Below the pieces are notes generated by a model, which made no database searches, was not told the DNA's origin, and was given only the letters and a program-made list of their open reading frames with translations. A stretch of DNA of 64,000 nt from Paenibacillus zeirhizosphaerae. Lineage in GTDB: Bacteria; Bacillota; Bacilli; Paenibacillales; Paenibacillaceae. Both the position numbers and the translations under genes were made by a program. Below are positions 33,351 through 42,838 of the stretch, piece after piece. The DNA lies in contig NZ_JAPCKK010000031.1 of the NCBI RefSeq assembly GCF_030705605.1, positions 186,001 through 250,000 on the forward strand. Reading direction: 5' to 3'. Position 1 is the first letter of the stretch; every line of letters begins with the position of its first letter.

Positions 33351-35102
33351 TTAACTGCGTACTTGAAATTGGTTAAGAAGCGTCTGAAGTTTTTCCGATA
33401 GATCCGTAAGTTCTGTAGAGGATTGGACGATAACCTCCATATTCTCCTTTTGCTCTTTGACAGAATCGGAGATTTTGGAGCTGTTTACAGCCGTTACGCC
33501 CACTGAAGCCGACAAGCTTTCGGACGTTGCCGTAAGCTCCTGCGTTCCTGCCGCCAGCTCTTCCGTCGAACTGGACACCTCCTGGATTTGCATCGTTACG
33601 TTTTGCGTAGCCTGCAGAATTTCACTTAAGATCTGGCCCGTCGTATCGGTAATCTGCAGACCGCCGCTGACTTCACGGGTACCTTGCTCCAGCGCCTGAA
33701 CGGCTATCCGGATCAACCCTTGAATTTCTTTGATAAGCTCCGAAATTTGGTTCGCAGATTGATCCGACTGCTCGGCCAGCTTCCTTACCTCACCAGCGAC
33801 AACGGCAAAACCTTTGCCATGCTCGCCTACCCTTGCGGCTTCGATGGCCGCGTTTAACGCCAGCAGATTGGTTTGGCTGGAAATGTTCATGATAATCGAT
33901 ACGATGTCCCCGATCTCCTGGGAACGGCTGTCCAGCGACTTAATGGCATTCGTCGACTTTCCAACGAACGTTTGGATTTGCTCCATTTGTGTCATCACCT
34001 GTTTAACGACCGTATTGCCTTCCGTCGATTTCATTTCCATGTCGTACGCTTCTTGCGCAACCTTCGAAGAATTTTCAGCGATGTTCTGGATGACAGTTGC
34101 AATTTCAGACATGGCTCTCGCCGTACTGACGGAAGCTTGTTCCTGATCCACGATCCCTTGCGAGATTTCCTGAACACTTGCCGTAATCAGGTTCGAATTT
34201 GTGCTGTTCAGCTCCGAAATTTCACGAAGGCTCTTGGCGGAATTTGTGACCGCATGCGAGGTATGCTGAACCTGAAGCATCATATCGTTCATTTGGTTCA
34301 CCATGCTGTTAAACTTGCTGTTGACGATCCCTAGATCATCCAGGCCGGTCTTCAGCTCGACATTCAAATTGCCGCTGCTAACCGCTTCAATACCGCGCAC
34401 TAATTCTTTAATAGGTCTCAAAGTCAAACGCGACACATAGAACTGAATCAGGAAGATGAGCAGCATGAAAATAACCATGATGGTTATGCCGTTCACAAGC
34501 AGCTTATGAAGTCCTTCGGGAACGGCGCTGGCATCCGCGTCGGCACCGAAGAAGGCAATAATTTCTCCCTTCTCGTTCTTCACCGGATAAACGATCGTCG
34601 CCCAGATGCCGAAGTCGTCGGAATAAAGACTCGTAAAGGTCGGTTTGCCGACTTCAAGCATCCCGGTAATCGCAACAGCCATCGCTTCCGGCTGATCGTA
34701 CATATCGCCGATGTTAACGTTATCCGCCGAGAATGCTTCAACAAGATTGGTAGGCATAGCAATAAGCGAAGTTTTGTTACCTTCCACCAGCTCCGTGCCG
34801 AACAGATATGCTTGCGCGATATTCGGGTTGTATTTATGGATATCATCCAATTTCACTTGAAGTTCAGCTTGTGCCGCTCCTTTGTAGCTCTTCTGGGCGA
34901 TCGCTTGGGATACGAGAGCCGGATCGATTTCTTCGGCCCATTTCTGGGTAATCGCCGTAATTTGTCCCTGCAGTTGCTCAGTCAAGATGGATTTTTGTGT
35001 TATGTAACAGGATGTAATCAAAATCGTACCAATTAAAATAATGTTAATAAAGGCCAGCAACAAATTTTTTGTGAAGAAGGACATACGTCTTATCAACAAC
35101 AT
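33351..35102 (-). CDS. Methyl-accepting chemotaxis protein with Cache-like sensor
   Basis: 583 residues. Membrane helices at about 13-33 and 212-232 flank a 175-residue extracellular domain with Cache-like features (WATIVYPVKNEKGEIIAFFG). A HAMP domain follows (LRPIKELVRGIEAVSSGNL), then a full signalling domain with its tip (SSQTNLLALNAAIEAARVGEHGKGFAVVA). Start with TAGGAG 11 bases upstream. The NRPS-like gene begins 71 bases downstream on the same strand with no terminator between them, so they are probably co-transcribed. The ligand is unknown. Confidence 0.9.
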   Translation of the reverse strand: MLLIRRMSFFTKNLLLAFINIILIGTILITSCYITQKSILTEQLQGQITAITQKWAEEIDPALVSQAIAQKSYKGAAQAELQVKLDDIHKYNPNIAQAYLFGTELVEGNKTSLIAMPTNLVEAFSADNVNIGDMYDQPEAMAVAITGMLEVGKPTFTSLYSDDFGIWATIVYPVKNEKGEIIAFFGADADASAVPEGLHKLLVNGITIMVIFMLLIFLIQFYVSRLTLRPIKELVRGIEAVSSGNLNVELKTGLDDLGIVNSKFNSMVNQMNDMMLQVQHTSHAVTNSAKSLREISELNSTNSNLITASVQEISQGIVDQEQASVSTARAMSEIATVIQNIAENSSKVAQEAYDMEMKSTEGNTVVKQVMTQMEQIQTFVGKSTNAIKSLDSRSQEIGDIVSIIMNISSQTNLLALNAAIEAARVGEHGKGFAVVAGEVRKLAEQSDQSANQISELIKEIQGLIRIAVQALEQGTREVSGGLQITDTTGQILSEILQATQNVTMQIQEVSSSTEELAAGTQELTATSESLSASVGVTAVNSSKISDSVKEQKENMEVIVQSSTELTDLSEKLQTLLNQFQVRS

Positions 35103-35350
35103 CTGTTTTAACGCTCCTATTATAATTTTATTGTCGTAGGTTTGGCTGCATTTTTAAATTACGGCTTAATATCCTCCCTTTCCTATATTGAGAACCCCAT
35201 ATGATCTGACTTGAGTTATTGAATAATCAATATGCCGCCAAATTTCTACATAGACTATTCTATTAGTATCGTACTTTTTGACTAAAAAATTAATAGATTA
35301 TTGTAAAAATTTCGTTAAACTATTGAAATGATAGTTCTAAAGAACTATAC

Positions 35351-35421
35351 AAAAAAAGCTCTGGCCCAACAACACAAACAGACACAGATTTAGGCCTGTT
35401 TGTGTTGCTGTTCAGAGCTTT
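35351..35421 (-). terminator. Terminator of the liv operon
   Basis: Long hairpin: AGCTCTG and CAACACAAACAG on the left arm pair with CTGTTTGTGTTG and CAGAGCT on the right arm, with small internal loops. The minus strand continues with seven T residues. It lies about 30 bases after livF. Confidence 0.9.
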
Positions 35422-35449
35422 CTTTCAGGTCCTCACTCTAAAAACAAAA

Positions 35450-36154
35450 TTATGCAAGATAGGCTTCCTTCACCTGATTGTTGGACAACAGCTTGGCCGC
35501 GTCGTCCTGCAGTATGATTTCGCCAGTCTGAATGACATAACCCCGATGGGCGATTTGCAGCGCATGGTACGCATTTTGCTCCACCAGCAAAATGGTCATA
35601 CCCGCTTCATTCAACTCCTGTATAATTTCAAAAATTTGATCCACCAGCACCGGCGCGAGCCCCATGGAGGGCTCATCCAGCAGCAGTATTTTCGGATTCA
35701 TCATCAGACCTCTGGCAATGGCAAGCATCTGCTGCTCCCCGCCGCTCATCGTGCCTCCTGCCTGATGGTAACGCTCCTTCAGACGCGGAAAATAGATGAA
35801 GGCCTGTTCAATCCGCTGTTTGATCAGCCTTTTGTCTTTGACAGAGAAGGCCCCCATCTCCAGATTTTCCTTGACTGTCAGCTTGGGAAATATGCGCCGT
35901 CCTTCGGGAACATGCGCTATTCCTCCCAAAGCGATCATATGCGGCTGCTCGGAGGTAATGTCCTTTCCATTGAATTCTATTCTGCCCTTAGTCTTAACCT
36001 GACCGCAGATCGATTTCAGTGTTGTGGATTTCCCCGCACCGTTCGATCCGATGAGCGTTACAATTTCCCCTTCATTCACATGGAGGGAAATGCCCTTTAA
36101 CGCCTGTATTCCGCCATAATAGGCTTCTATGCCTTCCATAGTCAGCAAGCTCAT
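35450..36154 (-). CDS. livF: Branched-chain amino acid ABC transporter ATPase LivF
   Basis: 234-residue ATPase, one of the two that power leucine/isoleucine/valine import. Walker A GSNGAGKST, Q-loop, signature MSGGEQQ, Walker B ILLLDEPSMGL and switch His in ILLVEQNAYHAL. The sequence YYGGIQALKGISL is typical of LivF. The start overlaps livG by four bases. Last gene of the five-gene liv operon, ended by a strong hairpin. Confidence 0.95.
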   Translation of the reverse strand: MSLLTMEGIEAYYGGIQALKGISLHVNEGEIVTLIGSNGAGKSTTLKSICGQVKTKGRIEFNGKDITSEQPHMIALGGIAHVPEGRRIFPKLTVKENLEMGAFSVKDKRLIKQRIEQAFIYFPRLKERYHQAGGTMSGGEQQMLAIARGLMMNPKILLLDEPSMGLAPVLVDQIFEIIQELNEAGMTILLVEQNAYHALQIAHRGYVIQTGEIILQDDAAKLLSNNQVKEAYLA

Positions 36155-36936
36155 ATTGTCACCTCTTCTTCCACTGCGCTCTTTCCGAGATAAGCCTCAA
36201 TAACCTTCGGATTCGAGCGGATATCCCCAGGGCCGCCTTCCGCAATCTTCTCCCCATGGTCGAGTACAAGAATATGATCGGACAATTCCATCACCAGCTT
36301 CATATCATGCTCGATCAAGATAATGGAGATGCCAAGCTCCTGCTGAATACGGCGGATTAGAGTCGTCAGTTCCACGGTCTCGCGCGGGTTCATGCCGGCG
36401 GCCGGCTCATCCAGCAGCAGCACCGAAGGTTTGGCCGCCAGCGCACGTGCAATCTCCAGCCGCCGCTGCGCCCCGTAGGACAAACTAGCCGCTTCTTCGT
36501 TATACCATTGCTCTAGGCCAACATATTCCAGCAGCCTGTAAGCCTCCATTTTAGCCCGCTGCTCCTCACGCCGCACCCGCGGCAGATTCAGCAGTGTACC
36601 CACCACACCAGACCGCAGATGAATGTGCATGCCAACCATGACATTCTCCAGCACGGTCATGCTGCCGAAGAGGCGGATATTCTGAAAGGTCCGCGCAATG
36701 CCCTGGCTGGTAATGCGGTCAGGCTTCACGTTCACGATGGATTTGCCCTTCAGTTCAATTTGTCCTTCATCCGGAACATAGATGCCGGTGATCATATTAA
36801 AAAATGTTGTTTTCCCCGCACCGTTCGGTCCGATGACCGCCGATATTTTCCCTTCCGGAAATTCAAAATTCACACCGTTCACGGCTGTAAGACCGCCAAA
36901 GCGCTTGACCAGATTCGTGATTTTCAATACTGCCAT
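36151..36936 (-). CDS. livG: Branched-chain amino acid ABC transporter ATPase LivG
   Basis: 261 residues. Walker A GPNGAGKTT, signature LSYGAQR, Walker B VLLLDEPAAGMNP, and the LivG-type C-terminus (PGDIRSNPKVIEAYLG). AAGGAGG precedes the ATG. It pairs with LivF as an ATPase heterodimer on the cytoplasmic side of the LivHM channel. Confidence 0.95.
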   Translation of the reverse strand: MAVLKITNLVKRFGGLTAVNGVNFEFPEGKISAVIGPNGAGKTTFFNMITGIYVPDEGQIELKGKSIVNVKPDRITSQGIARTFQNIRLFGSMTVLENVMVGMHIHLRSGVVGTLLNLPRVRREEQRAKMEAYRLLEYVGLEQWYNEEAASLSYGAQRRLEIARALAAKPSVLLLDEPAAGMNPRETVELTTLIRRIQQELGISIILIEHDMKLVMELSDHILVLDHGEKIAEGGPGDIRSNPKVIEAYLGKSAVEEEVTI

Positions 36937-36964
36937 ATGGGTTTCCTCCTTCCGTGTGTGCTTA

Positions 36965-38230
36965 TCATTTGGACAGTGCCTTGGTATTGACAGCAGCAGG
37001 CTGTTCCTTCACCTGCTCTAGCTTCACCGGACGATTCTTCGCCGCAATCAGCCCATTCGGCCTAAAAATGGCAACAAGGATCAGAATAGCACCGAAAATA
37101 AACCGCTGCATCTTCGAAGGAGACAGTGCATTCGGAACCTGCACAATACCCTGCATGGACAATTGGTTCAACCAATTTGTAAATTCGGTCAGCACTTGCA
37201 GGTTCAGGATCGTTACAAGACTAGCACCCAAAATGACACCAGGAACACTTCCCATCCCTCCCAGCACAACCATAACCAAAATCGTTGTCGACTCGATCAA
37301 GGTAAAGCTTGTCGGATCAATAAATGTTTGCTTGGCGGCGAATACAACCCCCATCATCCCCGAGAAGGATGCGCCGATCGCAAAAGCCGTCAGCTTCGTC
37401 CGGATCAGCGGGATGCCCATGGATTGGGCAGCGATCTCATTCTCGCGCACCGCCTTCCAGGAACGGCCAAGTCTTGAATGCTCGAATCTGCGGACTGCAA
37501 AAATGACAACGCCCAGAATGACCAATACTATGAAGTAAAATTGATGCGGAAACGTAAATTGAAAGCCGAACAGATTGGGCGGCTGAATCGAGGACAGGCC
37601 GAGCGCTCCGTTCGTGATGTTCACTGGCTTCTCCAGGTTGTTGAAAATAATCCGGATGATTTCACCAAAGCCAAGGGTTACGATCGCCAAATAGTCGCCT
37701 TTCACCCTCAGCACTGGCAGTCCCAGCAAAATACCGAATATGCCTGCCATAAATCCACCGAGCAGAATGAAGACCCAAAATGACGCTCCCGAGAGCGGGA
37801 ACAGATCACCTGAAATGAAATTATTCGCCTGATCGGTAGCAAAAATGCCGTACGTATATGCGCCCACCGCAAAAAAAGCGACAAACCCCATATCCAGCAG
37901 TCCGGCAAAGCCGACCACAATATTCAATCCTAGAGCCATTGCAATATAGATGCCGCACTGTGTCGCAACCTCCATGTAAGACTCATACGCAGGACCGCCA
38001 GAGCTTGCGAACGGAATGATCAGCACGAGCAGCACACCGGCAATGGCCCACTTCATGCCGTTGCTGAAGGTTGTGTAATACAGAAGCAGCAGCGACCCGA
38101 GCATAAGTAGAAAGGAAATGACCGATTTATCCATAAAATAGACACCGGAGGCGGCCACAGCTACAAACAACAGCAGCAGCGCAGCCTGCGCTGGCTTATT
38201 CGTAATCAACGTCTTCTTAATGAGTTCCAC
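36965..38230 (-). CDS. livM: Branched-chain amino acid ABC transporter permease LivM
   Basis: About 421 residues, around ten membrane segments. The LivM-type core contains GLNIVVGFAGLLDMGFVAFFAVGAY and the cytoplasmic coupling loop GRSWKAVRENEIAAQSMGI. Start chosen at GTG 38230, which follows AGGTGA by five bases; GTG 38239 directly abuts the livH stop and has no suitable site. The C-terminal tail extends past the last membrane helix. Confidence 0.93.
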   Translation of the reverse strand: MELIKKTLITNKPAQAALLLLFVAVAASGVYFMDKSVISFLLMLGSLLLLYYTTFSNGMKWAIAGVLLVLIIPFASSGGPAYESYMEVATQCGIYIAMALGLNIVVGFAGLLDMGFVAFFAVGAYTYGIFATDQANNFISGDLFPLSGASFWVFILLGGFMAGIFGILLGLPVLRVKGDYLAIVTLGFGEIIRIIFNNLEKPVNITNGALGLSSIQPPNLFGFQFTFPHQFYFIVLVILGVVIFAVRRFEHSRLGRSWKAVRENEIAAQSMGIPLIRTKLTAFAIGASFSGMMGVVFAAKQTFIDPTSFTLIESTTILVMVVLGGMGSVPGVILGASLVTILNLQVLTEFTNWLNQLSMQGIVQVPNALSPSKMQRFIFGAILILVAIFRPNGLIAAKNRPVKLEQVKEQPAAVNTKALSK

Positions 38231-38239
38231 CGGATTCAC

Positions 38240-39226
38240 CTACACTTTCTCTTTGATGGCTTTGCCGAACAAGCCCTCAGGTTTGAAGATCAGAACAACA
38301 ATCAGAATCGCGAATGCAAATACATCCTTATACTCGGCACCAAAGTTGCCGTTCGTAAGCAGACCCAGGTTAGCCGACGCGAACATTTCCAGCACGCCGA
38401 TCACCAGCCCGCCAAACATAGCCCCACGGATATTGCCGATTCCGCCAAGCACCGCCGCTGTGAATGCCTTCATGCCCAGAATAAAACCGATATAAGGATC
38501 GATGGTTCCATACTGCTGAGCGAATAATACCCCTGTAGATCCCCCAAGAGCCGACCCGATGAAAAATGTGAGTATAATGACTTTATTTACGTTGATGGAC
38601 ATCAGGGAAGCTGTCTCCCGGTCCTGGGCCACAGCACGCATAGCCACTCCCCATTTCGTCCGGTTAACGAACATATCAAGCCCGACCATCAGCAGGATTG
38701 CAACAATCAGAATAAAAATAGTGTTCGTTTTGATGGAAGCGTTCGTAAAAGCTCCAGATATGGAGGAAAGAGGCAGGTCAATCCTTCCCTCAAACAGTGA
38801 GGGTGTGCTTACAATGTAGTTGCCGGTTTTCAATTCGGCGATAAAACGGATCAAATCCTGCAGTACAAAGGAAACGCCGAATGCGGAAATCAGAGATATC
38901 AGCTTGGGCGCCTTGCGCAAGGGCCTGTATGCGACCCGTTCGATTCCGACCCCCAGCGCTCCTGTCACCATCATAGCTACAAAGATAATGAGCACATAGG
39001 ACAGCCATGCCGGCAAACCGCCCAGCACACCAAAGCTTTGAAACAGGAACAGTACAGCAGTTCCCACAAAAGCGCCGGTCATAAAGATTTCCCCGTGCGC
39101 AAAGTTAATCAGCTCCAAAATTCCGTAAACCATAGTATAGCCCAGCGCAACGACGGCATAAATGGCGCCTAACGCCAGTCCGTCAATCAACACCTGCGGC
39201 AGACTTTGCAGCATCGTCGAGAACAT
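38240..39226 (-). CDS. livH: Branched-chain amino acid ABC transporter permease LivH
   Basis: 328 residues from the ATG at 39226 (MFSTMLQSLPQVLIDGLALG), which has GAGAGGGG upstream; the longer frame to 39268 has no such site. LivH features: GYTMVYGILELINFAHGEIFMTGAF and coupling loop KWGVAMRAVAQDRETASLMGI-like (here ETASLMSINVNK). Forms the channel with LivM, whose start is at the livH stop. Confidence 0.93.
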   Translation of the reverse strand: MFSTMLQSLPQVLIDGLALGAIYAVVALGYTMVYGILELINFAHGEIFMTGAFVGTAVLFLFQSFGVLGGLPAWLSYVLIIFVAMMVTGALGVGIERVAYRPLRKAPKLISLISAFGVSFVLQDLIRFIAELKTGNYIVSTPSLFEGRIDLPLSSISGAFTNASIKTNTIFILIVAILLMVGLDMFVNRTKWGVAMRAVAQDRETASLMSINVNKVIILTFFIGSALGGSTGVLFAQQYGTIDPYIGFILGMKAFTAAVLGGIGNIRGAMFGGLVIGVLEMFASANLGLLTNGNFGAEYKDVFAFAILIVVLIFKPEGLFGKAIKEKV

Positions 39227-39328
39227 ATTGGTTACCCCTCTCCATTTGATACGAAAAACGTCACCCAAAACAACAGCCAGGCTGTATGTCCGATCCGGAA
39301 CATACCTCCTGGCTGCGTGGATCCCAGA

Positions 39329-40540
39329 TTACTTATTTTCGATTTCCGAGACCATAGCTCCCGGGTAGGTCGCTCCAGCAAACTCATAAATGAATACTTT
39401 GGCATACGAGTTATCACCGATCTCGTCAAAAGAAACCTTGGTGGCAACACCTTGGAAATCCTTTGTAGCCCTGACCGCGTCTCGCACCTTCTCACGGGCC
39501 GGCAGCTCGCCGCCGTTCTCTTCGATAGCTTTCTTGATCGCTTCCAGCATGACGGTCATGGAATCATAGGCGTAAACCGAGTAGCCTTCAGGCTTCTTGC
39601 TGAATTTCTGCTCATACTTCTCAGCCCACTCCTTGCCTGCTTCCATCTTCGAAATATCACCAGCAACAGAGCTATACAGCGAGCCAGTAACATCTTCCCC
39701 GGCAATATCCACCAGGCCTGAAGAGTCCAAGGCATCTCCGCCCATAACCGGTGCCGTAATGCCTTTATCACGGGCCTGCTTGATCAGCAGTCCACCTTCA
39801 GCGTATAAACCGCCAAAGAAGATAAAGTCCGGATTTTTGCTGGCAACGATGTTGAGTACTCCGTTAAAATCCTTCTCACCCACCGTTATGCCTTCGTAAC
39901 CCGAAATGGTAGCTCCGAGCCCCTCTGCAGCATCACGGAACGCTTCGGCAAGTCCCTGCCCGTATGCTGTTTTGTCTTGAATGATGAAAATATTTTTCGC
40001 TTTGACGGTATTAACCGCATATTCCGCAGCCGCCGGCCCTTGGAAATCATCGCGGGCAACGACACGATTCGCCACTTTCAGTTTTCGGTCTGTGAAGTCT
40101 GTAGCTGTACTTGCAGGAGAGATCATAGGAATGTTGTATTTCTCATAAACCACCGAAGACGGGATGGAAACACCTGAATTCAGATGTCCGATCACACCCA
40201 GCACCGCTTGGTCAGCACCGATGAGCTCGGAGTTGGCCACACCCTTCTTGGGGTCACTCTGATCGTCATAAGGAACCAATTCCAGGTCATATCCAAGAGC
40301 TTTAAACTCTTCCGCATGATCTTCCAGCGACATTTGTGCACCAAGCTTGATCGATTCGCCTTGAATGGAGCTTCCTCCAGATAATGGAGACTGGGTTGCG
40401 ATTTTAATAACTTTGCCGCCTCCGCCCGCAGCCGGGGTACCCGAGCCTTCCGGTGTGGTGGATGCAGCGCCTCCTCCGCCTCCGCAACCAGCCAACAATC
40501 CGGCTATGAGTGTTAATGCCAACCATCCTTGTCCCTTCAT
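39329..40540 (-). CDS. livJ: Branched-chain amino acid ABC transporter substrate-binding lipoprotein
   Basis: About 403-residue extracytoplasmic binding protein of the Leu/Ile/Val type (PF13458). Lipobox LLAGC, then a Gly/Ser/Thr/Pro-rich linker of about 25 residues and two Rossmann-like lobes (IATQSPLSGGSSIQGESIKLGA; VLGVIGHLNSGVSIPSS). Start uncertain between GTG 40546 (six bases after GGGGGA) and ATG 40540. First gene of the operon. Exact ligand not readable. Confidence 0.92.
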   Translation of the reverse strand: MKGQGWLALTLIAGLLAGCGGGGGAASTTPEGSGTPAAGGGGKVIKIATQSPLSGGSSIQGESIKLGAQMSLEDHAEEFKALGYDLELVPYDDQSDPKKGVANSELIGADQAVLGVIGHLNSGVSIPSSVVYEKYNIPMISPASTATDFTDRKLKVANRVVARDDFQGPAAAEYAVNTVKAKNIFIIQDKTAYGQGLAEAFRDAAEGLGATISGYEGITVGEKDFNGVLNIVASKNPDFIFFGGLYAEGGLLIKQARDKGITAPVMGGDALDSSGLVDIAGEDVTGSLYSSVAGDISKMEAGKEWAEKYEQKFSKKPEGYSVYAYDSMTVMLEAIKKAIEENGGELPAREKVRDAVRATKDFQGVATKVSFDEIGDNSYAKVFIYEFAGATYPGAMVSEIENK

Positions 40541-40612
40541 CTTCACAAACATTCCCCCATTTTCTTTTTTGTGTCACTTTATTTAACATCAAGTGATATG
40601 AATAATATAATT

Positions 40613-40641
40613 AGTATACACAGAAACATATAATTGGGCAA
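40613..40641 (-). promoter_or_regulatory. Promoter of the liv operon
   Basis: Minus-strand -35 TTGCCC (40636-40641), 17-base spacer, -10 TATACT (40613-40618), about 70 bases upstream of livJ. The surrounding 300 bases are very AT-rich. A CodY-like half-match (AATTTTCA) lies nearby at about 40677-40690 but is too weak to call. Confidence 0.6.
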
Positions 40642-40838
40642 TTCCTTTTTTCGGATTTTAGCTTCATAAATATCAGTGAAAATTGAATTTATGTTTCATT
40701 TTTAATGTTTATATTATTTTTAATTACATTTTTTTATTTTGAAACAAACAATTCAAGCACTATTTCATCAAAACATGAAGGGTGCAAGGAGGGGGTACAA
40801 ATTTCCCATCAGAATATAGGTCATATAAACTAACACAG

Positions 40839-40876
40839 AAAAACACATTCTCGGATATTCCCGAAAATGTGTTTTT
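40839..40876. terminator. Terminator after the Mug-type gene
   Basis: AAAACACATT and TCGG pair with CCGA and AATGTGTTTT (one mismatch), flanked by A and T runs on both sides. On the minus strand it follows the glycosylase stop by about 23 bases. Confidence 0.85.
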
Positions 40877-40898
40877 AACTTAATCACTAATAATTCTG

Positions 40899-41411
40899 TT
40901 AGTCTGAATCTCTTAAGTACTCATTCAACTGTCGATAGATGCCCACAATTTCTTCCATTGGCATGCGGACAAGCCCGCTGGAGGAAGGCGCCACAAATTC
41001 ATGCGTGAACGGAAGAAGCGGGTCCGGCTGAAATCCCCAGTCCGCCTGCCTTCTGCGGCTGTACTCCGTATACACACCTTTGCCTACAAAACATGCGATC
41101 CGGGGACGGTAAATGACCAGCTTCTCCCGCAACATGCGCCTGCCCTCCGCATATTCGTCGCGCGTAATATCCTCAATACCCTTCGTCGGCCTGGCCACGA
41201 TATTGGTGAACCCATAACCCAATTGCAGTAAATCCCCATCTTCAGCAGCCTGATACAATCTCGGTGTCAGGCCCGACTGATGCAAAATACGCCAGAAGTT
41301 GTTGCGCGGGTTGGCATAATGATGTCCCGTCTCTCCCGAACGCAGACTCGGGTTAAAACCGATAAAAACGACGGACAGACCACGCTCAAGATGATCGGGA
41401 ATTCCGTTCAT
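40899..41411 (-). CDS. mug: Mismatch-specific uracil/thymine DNA glycosylase (Mug/TDG family)
   Basis: 170-residue base-excision repair enzyme that removes U or T opposite G. Motif 1 GFNPSLRSGETGHHYANPRNNFW, with the Asn and Pro of the family active site, and motif 2 APSSSGLVR near the C-terminus, the wedge region. The central FTNIVARPTKG segment is also typical. Its ATG overlaps the aldo/keto reductase stop by four bases, so the two are coupled. Confidence 0.9.
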   Translation of the reverse strand: MNGIPDHLERGLSVVFIGFNPSLRSGETGHHYANPRNNFWRILHQSGLTPRLYQAAEDGDLLQLGYGFTNIVARPTKGIEDITRDEYAEGRRMLREKLVIYRPRIACFVGKGVYTEYSRRRQADWGFQPDPLLPFTHEFVAPSSSGLVRMPMEEIVGIYRQLNEYLRDSD

Positions 41412-42271
41412 ACGATGTCGAGCGGCATTTTGCGCTTCGGCGCAGAAAACACATCGTCGATCTGCAGCAATTCCTCCTCGGTCAGTACAATACGGGCCGC
41501 TTCGGCGTTTTCCCGGACATGCGCTTCCTGGACAGCCTTAGGGATGGCAATCACATCTCCGCTGCGGATCACCCAGGCCAGAGCAATTTGCGCAGGACTC
41601 GCACCATGATTTTCGGCAAGCCGCCGGATGAGCGGGTGCTGCAGCAGTTCCTTGCGCAGCCTTCCGCCTTGGGCAATGGGACAGTACGCCATAACCGGAA
41701 CACGATGCTCCCTGCACCAGGGCAGCAGATCATGCTCGATGCCACGGGATGCCGCATGGTATAGCACCTGATTGACAGCGCATTTCGTTCCGTCTGGAAG
41801 CCGCCACAGTTCCTCTATGTCGGATGTATCCAAATTGGAAACGCCCCAGCGTCTGATTTTCCCTTCCCTGCACAGCTTCTCCATCCCCTGAACAGTTTCT
41901 TCAAGCGGGATGCTGCCGCGCCAGTGCAGCAGATACAGATCGGCATAGTCCGTGCCAAGGCGCTTCAGACTGGCCTCGCAGGCAGCCGCCAGCCCCTTGC
42001 TGTCCGCATGGTGCGGATAAGCCTTGGTCACGATAAATACGCTGTCCCTCTTTCCTTTTATCGCTTCCCCGACGATTTTCTCAGCCTCTCCATCCGCGTA
42101 CATTTCAGCCGTATCAATTAAGGTCATGCCCAGATCAATCCCCATCTGCAGCGCCTTGATCTCTTCCCCCCGTGCCGAAGCATTCTCTCCCATGTTCCAG
42201 GTCCCCTGGCCGATCACCGCCACATCCGTGCCATCAGGTAGCATCACTCTTTGAGAATGTTGTCCGCTCAT
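41408..42271 (-). CDS. Aldo/keto reductase
   Basis: 287 residues from the ATG at 42271 (MSGQHSQRVMLPDGTDVAVI), seven bases after AAGGAGGG. Catalytic tetrad visible: Asp in IDTAEMY, Tyr in the same motif, Lys in VFIVTKAYP and His in LYLLHWRG. C-terminal NADP(H) binding in AIPKAVQEAHVRENAEAA. Probably reduces aldehydes; the substrate is unknown. Coupled to the Mug-type glycosylase, a pairing with no clear functional logic. Confidence 0.9.
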   Translation of the reverse strand: MSGQHSQRVMLPDGTDVAVIGQGTWNMGENASARGEEIKALQMGIDLGMTLIDTAEMYADGEAEKIVGEAIKGKRDSVFIVTKAYPHHADSKGLAAACEASLKRLGTDYADLYLLHWRGSIPLEETVQGMEKLCREGKIRRWGVSNLDTSDIEELWRLPDGTKCAVNQVLYHAASRGIEHDLLPWCREHRVPVMAYCPIAQGGRLRKELLQHPLIRRLAENHGASPAQIALAWVIRSGDVIAIPKAVQEAHVRENAEAARIVLTEEELLQIDDVFSAPKRKMPLDIV

Positions 42272-42324
42272 CGTAATCCCTCCTTGGTTAGTTCCTTCTT
42301 CATACTTATACATGTATTATGGCA

Positions 42325-42356
42325 GAAAAAAGGATCCGGAGCATGTCCGGACCCTT
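42325..42356 (-). terminator. T-tailed hairpin upstream of the aldo/keto reductase
   Basis: AAGG-A-TCCGGA pairs with TCCGGA-C-CCTT (one A:C mismatch) with a five-base loop, followed on the minus strand by a run of T. It comes after a first hairpin at 42411-42446, so the coiled-coil gene has two terminators in tandem. Confidence 0.7.
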
Positions 42357-42410
42357 GACTGCAGCACCTACTCTGGTGCCGCTACAATCAGCAAGCGCCA
42401 ACCCATAATA

Positions 42411-42446
42411 TAAAGTAAACGCCCTGGAAATAAGGCGTTTGCTTTA
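42411..42446 (-). terminator. Terminator of the coiled-coil gene
   Basis: ATAAAG-TAAACGCC pairs with GGCGTTT-GCTTTAT around a CTGGAAATA loop; the minus strand then reads ACTTTATATTAT. Only a few bases after the stop codon at 42449. Confidence 0.75.
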
Positions 42447-42448
42447 TA

Positions 42449-42757
42449 TTATTGTTGGAATTTTATAGTCATCAACTCGTTATCATGTCTGTTAATGATT
42501 CTTTTGATTTCTGGCATTTCAGCTTTAATAATCGTAACATCCTTTTTCACATCTTCGATGTCACTCTTGACACTTGCAACCTTGCCGATTAATTGCGTAG
42601 CCATTTCATTATTTTGTTTGGTTAAGCCTTCCAAATCGTCAAATCTATTATTCAATTGTTTGAAATTTGCGTCAACCGTATCAAATCTTGCATCAATTGC
42701 ATCGAATCTTGCCCCAAAACTTTCTAACATTTTTTTCAATTCTTCCATGCTTTCCAC
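42449..42757 (-). CDS. Small coiled-coil protein (102 aa)
   Basis: 102 residues, almost entirely heptad coiled coil, with an imperfect seven-residue repeat FDAIDAR-FDTVDAN-FKQLNNR-FDDLEG. No membrane segment or signal. Similar short proteins with repeated 'RFD' heptads are common in Bacillales and phages and have no firm function. Base composition is more AT-rich than its neighbours, which may mean transfer. Followed by two terminators. Confidence 0.7.
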   Translation of the reverse strand: MESMEELKKMLESFGARFDAIDARFDTVDANFKQLNNRFDDLEGLTKQNNEMATQLIGKVASVKSDIEDVKKDVTIIKAEMPEIKRIINRHDNELMTIKFQQ

Positions 42758-42838
42758 GCCCCATTCATGGCCTTTAGTCGTATTTTATCATTTAGCTTGC
42801 TATCTGCTCAAGCAGCAGATTTGCTACTACGGCCAAAG

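Noticed and set aside
35103..35340. SigD-type (motility) promoter before the chemoreceptor
   Set aside because: No TAAA-N15-GCCGATAT pattern with correct spacing was found.
40670..40700. CodY box upstream of livJ
   Set aside because: Only one half of the AATTTTCWGAAAATT consensus matches; too weak in an AT-rich stretch.
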